Source: Trichomonas tenax
Lineage: Eukaryota > Parabasalia > Trichomonadida > Trichomonadidae
Reading direction: 5' to 3'
Assembly: GCA_023091735.1 (NCBI GenBank)
Contig: JALKBU010000719.1
Coordinates: 1-26,726, forward strand
DNA length: 26,726 bases
The notes beneath the pieces are model-generated. The model did not search any database, was not told the DNA's origin, and saw only the letters and a program-made list of their open reading frames with translations. Shown in pieces: positions 20,048 to 26,726 of the stretch (within the stretch, counting starts at the first letter, position 1; the number at the start of each line of letters is the position of its first letter). Made by a program: the position numbers and the translations under genes.

Positions 20048-20268
20048 AATTTTGTTAATCGTTAACTGATGATGTATTCAAAAATAAGACTGGCTAATCA
20101 ATGCTTTTTTCTTCTCAAATATAATACAATTTCAATTATAAAAGCCCAATATGTTTTTTCGGGAAAATATTAAGTTGTTAATCTGATGGCAAGAACAAAA
20201 ATCATATGACTCATCATCAGAAAAAGTATACAGCAATGGAGGTAATACCCATGACATATAATTCAAAC

Positions 20269-20412
20269 TTATTTATTACTCATTTGATTACTTTTTGTCA
20301 ATTTAAGAAGTCGAATCAATTTATATATTCGATCTCTAGAATCAGAAGCTTCCAGTTTTAAAGCCCTTTTAATTGCTATACATGATTCATTATAGCATTT
20401 TCTGCCTTTTCG
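20269..20412 (-). pseudogene. Short C-terminal gene fragment, TPR-like
   Basis: In the otherwise empty 20048-20661 interval, one minus-strand frame reads as a plausible protein end: CYNESCIAIKRALKLEASD followed by SRDRIYKLIRLLKLTKS and a stop. The charged, helical pattern resembles the last helices of a TPR-type solenoid. There is no start codon; a stop lies directly upstream. It is probably the relic of a gene whose remainder is gone. The rest of the interval shows no feature. Confidence 0.3.
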
Positions 20413-20661
20413 TTATATTTTGTTTAAAAATTATTGCTTAGAAAAGATTTTCATAAATGTATTTCCACATATAAAAGCATATTCATGGATTACAACAAAA
20501 ACGATTCAGTATTCATTTGATTAGCATTATTTCGAAATTAAAAAGCTGTAATTTGGTCATTTTGATCCAAACTTAACGCAAATCATCATTAAATATTAGG
20601 AGATTGACGTCAAATCCGTCAACTTTTTATTTCAAAAATCAAAGAGATTTGAGCCCAAACA

Positions 20662-21695
20662 TTAAGCTTTCGAACGGCTATATGTTTTAAGGAGGTAATT
20701 CCTACACTCATCACTGCAAATATCATATTTCGAAGCTTCGATAACTACTTCAAATCCAGAATGATCAACAAGGAATTGTATCATATTAAATAATCCGCGA
20801 TCAAACAATTGATGAATAAAAACTGGGCTCAATTCATATATACCTTGTCTCACTAATATTTCAGCAACCTCGGGTTGATTACTTATTGGAGCAAAATACG
20901 TCATACTAACTGGCAAAAATTCAAACATATCTACATAGTTAGGGCCATGTTCATCAAGAATATATTTAAAAAGAGTGATGTTGAGAAATTTGTGGCAATG
21001 GAATAATGAATATTGAATGTCAAAGTTTTCGTTTAAATGTATTGCAATATCATTGTGAAGGTATGAAATTGCATTGAACATGCAGTTGTTTAAATACTTA
21101 ACATCGAATCCGTTGAAACAATAATTGATAATTTCTTTATTTTCACTTATAAAAGCATTTTCAAGAGTACCTTGAGTGACATTAACATTATTAACAGCCA
21201 AGAATCGGAAACATTCTATAGAACCAAATTTTGCTGCATAATCAATCAATAACTTTATTAAGATCTAAATTATCTTGAGAAGACAACATAAAATGATCAT
21301 CATTCATAATACTATAAACGATGCTGTCTTTTGGATAAACGTTGATGAGGTCTTCGATTGATAAGTTTCTGTATCGACCACCGTCAGTTAGGATTCGGTA
21401 TTTTTTATGCAAGTATGAATAGAGTATATCTCTGGGAATTGAGGGTAGTTCTGAAATTTCTTTCGGACAAAGTTCGAATAGACAATCAAACAGTCTAAAG
21501 TAAAAATGGAGAAATTTGGTTTTCCGCATTAAATTCCTAGCTGCCATTCTGAGTATAATAATACTGAAATATCCACCGAAAGTTGATATTGCAGACATTA
21601 TAAGTTCTACGCACTCACAGATATTAACTTCATTTAAGTTCGTAATACAAAACCCCAGTTTTTAAACAAGTTCGAACTTTATAGTAATCTATCAT
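20662..21695 (-). pseudogene. Second ankyrin/DUF3447-type gene, frameshifted
   Basis: Three pieces in different frames form one gene: MIDYYKVRTCLKTGVLYYEL from an ATG at 21695, then VNICECVELIMSAISTFGG (from about 21630), then LIDYAAKFGSIECFRFL (from 21249 on). The joins are near 21630-21640, and at 21241-21256 where ATTG is tandemly repeated. DYAAKFGSIECFRFL and ENAFISENKEIINYC are typical of the DUF3447 domain; ankyrin repeats proper are weak or truncated at the C-terminus (EVAEILVRQGIYEL; NMIQFLVDHSG). A GCTGACATTTTT sequence lies just before the ATG. About 345 codons would remain if read through. It is probably a pseudogene. Confidence 0.65.
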
Positions 21696-21766
21696 AAAAA
21701 TGTCAGCTTTTATTTTACCACTATTTTTTACAGTAATCAATAACTCAAGAATTTTAGATTATTTAA

Positions 21767-22003
21767 GGTGGCTGGGTTATCTGCCTCCCCAGCAAATCCT
21801 ACAACTCTGGGCAACTCAAAGGTTATCCTAGGGTTATACAGGGGGCACCCTCTGTTTACAGTAAAATTTGATTTCCTTGCATTCAAAAATGAATTCAGAG
21901 AAATTAACGAGATTGTAGTTTTGTTAATTGAGCGATTTTTGAATGATATGAAAATCGCTAATATCCCCAACTTTTTGAGTTTCATTCAAAAAGTTGGGAA
22001 TAT
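21767..22003. other. GC-richer island and strong tandem hairpins
   Basis: About 21767-21860 is clearly richer in G and C than its surroundings and can fold locally, for example CTGGG...CCCAG around 21774-21791 and ACAGGGGG...CCCTCTGT at 21838-21856. Downstream, GCGATTTTT (21932-21940) pairs with GAAAATCGC (21950-21958). The 18-base arm 21961-21978 pairs with 21986-22003 with one mismatch. Open frames across it are short on both strands and have no domain. It could be a structured RNA or a dispersed repeat; the class is unknown. Confidence 0.4.
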
Positions 22004-22040
22004 TGCTAATTTTTGGAATATTTTCGACATCAACATCTGA

Positions 22041-22371
22041 TTTTTATTGAATAGCACTCATATACAATAGATTTTATATATATTTATCGCTTCAAAAACC
22101 TCATTTTCCTTAATAAACTGAATCTAAATTTAAAAACTTGGTTTAACCTTGATGAAAAATCGAATTCTATGTGCTTATCGATGAATTTGTTGTTGAAAAT
22201 GAGATCCTCGAGCTTGAAAACATTAGAATTTGCTGATTTTAATGAATTAAGCTAACATTCAAGATTAATTAGAAAGATGAATTCATGTTTGTAATGACAC
22301 AACTTATAGGTAAGTTCAGCTAACTTTTCTGGATTAACCTCCAAAATATTTTCGAATGAATTTTGATATTT
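22041..22371. other. Intergenic region, nothing recognised
   Basis: AT-rich 3' flank of the beta-helix gene. No open frame of note, no motif copy and no RNA gene was seen. Confidence 0.5.
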
Positions 22372-23565
22372 TTATATTAATCTTTGTTTTGAACCTTTAA
22401 TCTTTTTGATAAATTGCAGCACCACTAAAACACACGATAATGTAATTAGCAGACTCCAGAGGAAGTATATGAATGGGAAATATGTTAATATTTTTTGATT
22501 TTCATTAATTTGGTTAACACTAAATACTGATATATTTTTTATGAGTGTTGGGAACTCTGGAGATGTAATATTTTCTGGAACAGTGCCGAGTCTATTAATA
22601 ATTTTATTCAAATCAACTGGGCCACGATGAATAACTGAATTTGATGGGAAAAAACATCTGCTGCATGTAGTTAATGATGATGAGTGTACAGAAAAGATAG
22701 GATTATTAAAAATTACAAGATTGATAAATTTTGTTGATTGAACTGTTAATCGAACTTCAGATAGTAAAAGAATAATTGAAGAATTTTCTGTGTTTCTTTG
22801 AGGATTTAGATTCATATCACTAAAAATTGAAGATGAAATTGTGTTTATCGATAATTTTTGAGCGAAAATAATGCCTGGTGTTTGCGGCGCTGTGCACTTG
22901 TTAAAATGAACATTTCTTATTGTTGTTGAAACTGAAAAACTTGTTAATGATGACGATTGAAGTGAATAAATATTTGTAATGTTTAAATCTTCTAAATTTG
23001 CTTTAGGAGTTTTGAATGAAGATACTACTTCGTTTTCTGAGAAGATTGATGAAAAATAAGAATTTGAAATTGAAAAAGTTGTTGGATTTGAAGTATGAAC
23101 AGCGGCTTTTCTGTTGGTATTTATCTGATTAAAATGAGATTTCAGAATGTCGAGCGTTGATTCTGTTGAAATTATTCCAATTCGCGCTTTGCAATTGAAA
23201 AAGAAACTATTTGTAATTGTGCATGGAACGCATGAATACACCGATGATCCAATGCCTTTTTCAAGAAAATTATTGATGAATTGGCAATCATTTATTTCTA
23301 ATTTGTTATTATAACACGAAATTTGGACATCATCAAATAATTCGCGAAAGTATGAGTCTGAATGCAAATTTAGAGTGGATCTTTCGATGTTTTGATCGTT
23401 AAATATTGTTAATTTCGAAAATATATTTTGCGAAATCTTATTTAAAGCAGAAAATGATGTAAAAATCTGATTGTTTATAATTACATTGGTTTTTATAATG
23501 ATGTTTGGTCTTAAAAAGGATGAAAAACAAGTAAATACAAATTGGATAAATACCATTGGAAACAT
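22372..23565 (-). CDS. Membrane-anchored beta-helix (Pmp-like) surface protein, intact
   Basis: The frame is open from 23640, which would overlap the upstream kinase gene by 23 bases. The internal ATG at 23565 gives MFPMVFIQFVFTCFSSF, a good signal peptide, and is preferred (397 aa). The ectodomain has repeated short strands with F-x-x-N/C style turns: CQFINNF, NSFFFNC, SHFNQIN, VHFNKCTA, TKFINL. This fits a right-handed beta-helix like the Pmp-type families of trichomonads, with many Asn-Xaa-Ser/Thr sites. A single membrane span (about 361-386) and a short basic tail (KKIKGSKQRLI) follow. The likely role is at the cell surface, but its ligand is unknown. It is the only surface-type gene here with an intact frame. 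Confidence 0.7.
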   Translation of the reverse strand: MFPMVFIQFVFTCFSSFLRPNIIIKTNVIINNQIFTSFSALNKISQNIFSKLTIFNDQNIERSTLNLHSDSYFRELFDDVQISCYNNKLEINDCQFINNFLEKGIGSSVYSCVPCTITNSFFFNCKARIGIISTESTLDILKSHFNQINTNRKAAVHTSNPTTFSISNSYFSSIFSENEVVSSFKTPKANLEDLNITNIYSLQSSSLTSFSVSTTIRNVHFNKCTAPQTPGIIFAQKLSINTISSSIFSDMNLNPQRNTENSSIILLLSEVRLTVQSTKFINLVIFNNPIFSVHSSSLTTCSRCFFPSNSVIHRGPVDLNKIINRLGTVPENITSPEFPTLIKNISVFSVNQINENQKILTYFPFIYFLWSLLITLSCVLVVLQFIKKIKGSKQRLI

Positions 23566-23617
23566 CAATATAAAATAAACCAAAATATCATGGAAAATCC
23601 TGTATATAAATAATCCT

Positions 23618-26224
23618 TTAATATTTAAGATCCGATCCACCGATGAACTCCCTAATGCATGAAATGTGAGGAACTTCTTCAGATGAGATTGGGTAGAACA
23701 TATTAAGAAGGGTCAATACCCTCTTTGCTTCTGTTGTAATGATCTTTGTCTGCTCGTCGTTGTGATCCTCATTCTCAGCAAAAATTGTTGCTTCAGCGAG
23801 CAAGGCCCTTCCGTACACGGAAAGGACCGGAAGCTCGTAAACGAGTGATGAGTTGAAGCACATCTGGGCGTTGGACTGGTATGGGAAGATGTTTCTTTCT
23901 TCGCCGAGTCTGACACTTGTCCATCTCCTGATTGTATCTCTTGGGCTTGTTCCACGGTACTTGAAGTCGCGGATAATTCTTCTGATGAGTCTCAAGTCTG
24001 TTGTTGGGAATCTGTGGGATCCATCGATGGATAATGGTGTTAATGGAGCAACATAAATTGGTGTGACAAGGTCCTTACCGATGACATCGAGCAACTGTGG
24101 GTTGAGGCCATGAATACCTTCGAAAATGGCGAATGTCTTTGGACCAAGCTTCTGCTTTTCTGTTTCGCTGTCAGAACCTTTGCCTGTCTTGAAATCGAAT
24201 TTTCTGCGTGGGATTGCTTCACCGGCGAGAAGCTTCTTAACACGCTCTCCAAAGACTTCGAGGTTGAAGGCAGTGATAGCTTCATAATCTCTGAGGCCAT
24301 CTTCGCCGAATGGTGTTAATTCTCTCTCCTGAGCATAATCATCCATCTCGATGACAATTGAATCATAACCAAGAACTCTTAAGTTGATTTGCAAGAGTTT
24401 GGCGAACGTTGTCTTGTTGGATGATGATGGACCAGCAATCGTGATGATCTTCTTCTTATCGAAATCTTCAACAAGCTTTCTTGCGATTGTAGAGAGTTTC
24501 TTCTTGTGGAGGCCTTCGCATGTCCACTTCAACTCGTCGATATTCCTTTCGTAGATTAACTTATTGAGATCGCAGATCTTCTGAACGCCAACGAGCTTAG
24601 CCCATTCTAAGTATTCACCGAACATGCTATTCTGAGCTTCTGGATCACGCCACTCGATGAGCTCTGTGGAGTGATCAATCGTTGGTGTACGGAGAATGAA
24701 ACCATTGAGATATGGCTTGAGTTCGAATGGCTTATCAGCTGGAATTGTGTCAGCGATTGGCTCGAGAACGTAATCGATATAATCACCAATCTTGCAGCAT
24801 GAAATCTTGCTCGATGGGAATGTCTTGAGAACGCCGACTTTATCCATGAGATTGAGTCTGATGTAGCGCTGAATCAACTCTTGGATATCCATCTGAATGA
24901 ACTCGATTGGGTTTGGCGACTGGATCTGGTTTCTGATTTCCTGCTCGAGGCTTGTGATTCTCTCTTGTGGGATCTTGTTTCCTGTCTCATCAATAATGAA
25001 GATACCATCATGAAGTGAGTGGACAACTTCGAGGTGTGTTCCGAAGAATCTTCTGTAGAGTGCATTAGCAATGAAGAGGAGAGCCTCGGCTTCAGCTCTA
25101 AGCTGCTGTCTTGAAACCTTGTTTCCGCAGCTAGCTGGTGCTGAAGAAGCATTAGCTGGTGCGGCAGCAGAATCTTTCTTCTCTGAACGAGCTGAAGCTG
25201 GCTTGTCTGCCTGCTTTGGAACAGGAATGCTTGGATCAACAACATCGCCAACAATAACTTTGCCGAATGGGATTTCGGCGATGAAAATGCGGCACTTTGT
25301 TGCAGCTCGGCGGCAGTAAAGATCTGGATCAGAAGAGCTGATTTTCTGAAGGAGATCAGCGGTGTCTGGCATTGTTGATAGGAGCTCCTTACCATCCTTT
25401 GGGACAGCAAGAAGAGAGATCAATGACAATGCAGACATGCGGACAGCAACTTCGTTTGACGCAAGGTGTGGGCTGACAGCATCAAGAATTCCGGCCTCTA
25501 AGAGTGCACTCTTACCGTGGTGACTCTTATCCATAGCGATATTGCTTGCGAGGAGAACAGCAGCATCACGTAAGAACGGATTAGAAACGGAGTTGACGAG
25601 AATCTCCATTAGAGGAGCGGATGAAATAATTGGAACGCGAACTTTCTGGATATTCGTCAACCTTGAAAGGAGATAGAACATTTCAAGGAGGAAATCCTGT
25701 GAGCATTTCTTTGCTGCTGTTGCTTCAACAAGAGCGGCTGGAATCTTCCCTTCATTGAACTCATCAACCGGTCCAACAAACTCCGACAGGCGGCGAAGCA
25801 ATTTGGCGGCTTCAAAACGAAGAGGAACCTCAACATCTGGATGAACGATTTCAACAATTCGTGGGATCTCTGGAACAAGGACCATTGAGTGTTCCATGGA
25901 GACACATAATGTCGTAAGTGCAATGAGAGAGTAAAGAAGAAGGCTATTCGGCGGCTGATTCAAAAATGGTTTAAGAACGTTGAATGCTTTGTGCTGAATT
26001 GCTTCATCCTGCCTTCCGACCATAATGTTGCAGAGAAGTCGGAGTGATTTGATCTTATTTGCCTTCGGTGACATTGGATCAGACAAAATGTCGAGTAAGT
26101 GCGTGATTTCCTGGTGTCCGTAACCAATGGAGGTGTCATAAGGGTCGTAGTGAACCGTATCAGTGTATGGAACTCTGTTAGCTAAACTATCTGAGTACCA
26201 GTGAGCTGCTGGAGTTCTCGTCAT
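23618..26224 (-). CDS. ARM-repeat + ThrRS-SAD-like + uridine kinase fusion protein
   Basis: The start is the ATG at 26224 (MTRTPAAHWYSD); upstream codons in frame lack ATG. Of 868 aa, residues about 40-320 are armadillo-like (LLEAGILDAVSPHLASNE). 330-370 is an Ala/Ser/Lys-rich linker. About 371-515 resembles the second additional domain of threonyl-tRNA synthetase (EVVHSLHDGIFIIDE, CKIGDYIDYVLEPIADT). 592-868 is a uridine kinase-like P-loop domain: GPSSSNKT (598-605), MDDY (627-630), FEGIHGLNP (701-709), PTTDLRLIRRIIRDFKYRG (740-758), GEERNIFPYQ (774-783). The SAD-kinase pairing is known from bacterial nucleoside-kinase-like proteins, expected to phosphorylate uridine or cytidine in salvage. 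The Walker A loop has Asn603 where Gly is usual before Lys. The N-terminal ARM part is the unusual addition. Confidence 0.85.
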   Translation of the reverse strand: MTRTPAAHWYSDSLANRVPYTDTVHYDPYDTSIGYGHQEITHLLDILSDPMSPKANKIKSLRLLCNIMVGRQDEAIQHKAFNVLKPFLNQPPNSLLLYSLIALTTLCVSMEHSMVLVPEIPRIVEIVHPDVEVPLRFEAAKLLRRLSEFVGPVDEFNEGKIPAALVEATAAKKCSQDFLLEMFYLLSRLTNIQKVRVPIISSAPLMEILVNSVSNPFLRDAAVLLASNIAMDKSHHGKSALLEAGILDAVSPHLASNEVAVRMSALSLISLLAVPKDGKELLSTMPDTADLLQKISSSDPDLYCRRAATKCRIFIAEIPFGKVIVGDVVDPSIPVPKQADKPASARSEKKDSAAAPANASSAPASCGNKVSRQQLRAEAEALLFIANALYRRFFGTHLEVVHSLHDGIFIIDETGNKIPQERITSLEQEIRNQIQSPNPIEFIQMDIQELIQRYIRLNLMDKVGVLKTFPSSKISCCKIGDYIDYVLEPIADTIPADKPFELKPYLNGFILRTPTIDHSTELIEWRDPEAQNSMFGEYLEWAKLVGVQKICDLNKLIYERNIDELKWTCEGLHKKKLSTIARKLVEDFDKKKIITIAGPSSSNKTTFAKLLQINLRVLGYDSIVIEMDDYAQERELTPFGEDGLRDYEAITAFNLEVFGERVKKLLAGEAIPRRKFDFKTGKGSDSETEKQKLGPKTFAIFEGIHGLNPQLLDVIGKDLVTPIYVAPLTPLSIDGSHRFPTTDLRLIRRIIRDFKYRGTSPRDTIRRWTSVRLGEERNIFPYQSNAQMCFNSSLVYELPVLSVYGRALLAEATIFAENEDHNDEQTKIITTEAKRVLTLLNMFYPISSEEVPHISCIREFIGGSDLKY

Positions 26225-26546
26225 ACGTTTTTTATTGTTAAAAGTGACATCTGACTCTTTTACATTGTAAAGTGGCAAATTCCAGAAAGATTTTCAATTT
26301 GTCGATATATTGTCAAAAATCTTTTTATTTGGCAAACTTGAAATTCTTATAAAATTTGATAGCAAATGTATATATTCAATGCAAATTTGAGCCTCACCGT
26401 TAACACGGTAGCTTCCCCATGGGGTCTATATTACAACATTAAAAAATCTAAGACTTTGAAAAGAACTTTTGGAGATCTGGTTCCCAATATTCACATTAAA
26501 AAATGCCAATTTTTATTTTAGCATTTTTTGTATTTTTTTTTTTTTA
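26225..26546. other. Upstream region of kinase fusion with small palindromes
   Basis: AT-rich except for 26391-26424, which holds ACCGT-TAAC-ACGGT (26396-26409) and the palindrome CCCCATGGGG (26415-26424). TTTTTGACAATAT on the minus strand (near 26310-26322) is a partial match to the promoter-like motif and faces the kinase gene. A run of 13 T lies near 26533-26545, next to the terminal repeat arm. No gene is seen. Confidence 0.4.
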
Positions 26547-26683
26547 ATTTATAATTCAACGGGACTGGGACAAAATAGAACAACGTGCTTTTCTGACACG
26601 TAACTTATTTTTGACATGTAAAGTCAGAATGTCAAAATAAAGGAAAGTGACGTGTTTGCGGGAAAAATGGAAAAGTGTCAATA
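26547..26683. repeat. Right arm of long inverted repeat (partner at 1-145)
   Basis: This arm matches the left one in inverse orientation over about 130 bases. It contains CTGACACGTAAC (26593-26604) and TTGACATGTAAAG (26611-26623), promoter-like motifs pointing out of the window to the right. Beyond the arm, an ATG at 26705 (MLEAKED...) could begin a gene cut by the window edge, so the arm may be that gene's promoter. It ends ...AAAAGTGTCAATA, after which the left partner has run off the window. Confidence 0.85.
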
Positions 26684-26726
26684 GGTTGAAATGGATTGAA
26701 CTCAATGTTGGAAGCCAAAGAAGACT

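Noticed and set aside
21737..22040. Overlapping small frames on both strands in the GC-rich island
   Set aside because: Short, antiparallel to each other and without domains; the base-pairing structure explains the region better.
23566..23640. Upstream start for the beta-helix surface protein
   Set aside because: It would overlap the kinase gene and bury the signal peptide; the ATG at 23565 gives a normal signal sequence.
26391..26430. tRNA or snRNA gene
   Set aside because: No cloverleaf, no B-box sequence; only short palindromes.
1..26683. A Maverick/Polinton-type giant transposon bounded by the inverted repeat
   Set aside because: No integrase, protein-primed DNA polymerase, packaging ATPase, protease or capsid-like gene was recognised; the contents are cellular genes.

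Overview
This window looks like nuclear DNA of a parabasalid protist, most like Tritrichomonas or Trichomonas. It is AT-rich and the genes are intronless and tightly packed on both strands. The gene content is a trichomonad mixture: ARM/HEAT-repeat proteins, ankyrin proteins of the DUF3447 type, glycine-rich ALK/LTK-like surface proteins, and Pmp-like beta-helix surface proteins with a C-terminal membrane anchor and a short basic tail. Species cannot be fixed by eye.

Layout, left to right. 1-145 is one arm of an inverted repeat whose partner is at 26547-26683. 447-1866 (+) is an ARM-like gene with one apparent frameshift, facing a decayed beta-helix gene (1867-2758, -). 2826-5693 (-) is a 955-residue HEAT/ARM-like protein, 6240-7220 (+) a second ARM protein, and 7743-8756 (+) an A/B-type cyclin. 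Between the cyclin and the next convergent gene lies a 673-bp fold-back element (8942-9614) with 236-bp arms. 9898-11568 (-) is a tandem-PHD plus degenerate SET protein (Set3/UpSET/MLL5 type). 11804-13468 (-) is an RPA1-like multi-OB-fold protein. 14157-18154 holds three decayed accessory genes: glycine-rich surface, beta-helix surface and ankyrin. 18329-19996 (-) is an unrecognised 555-residue protein. 20269-21695 holds a gene fragment and a second decayed ankyrin gene. 21767-22003 is a GC-richer, hairpin-rich island. 22372-23565 (-) is an intact membrane-anchored beta-helix protein. 23618-26224 (-) is an ARM repeat + ThrRS-SAD-like + uridine kinase fusion.

The housekeeping genes (cyclin, SET, OB-fold, kinase fusion) have intact frames, while most members of the surface and ankyrin families carry indels, often in homopolymers. 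A short element, TGACATGTAAA and close variants, recurs just upstream of several unrelated genes and also inside the terminal repeat arms. The best candidates for something undescribed are this promoter-like motif, the long inverted repeat at the two ends, the fold-back element that could produce hairpin RNA, and the three-part kinase fusion with an altered Walker A loop. No transposase, integrase, DNA polymerase, CRISPR array, tRNA or rRNA was recognised.
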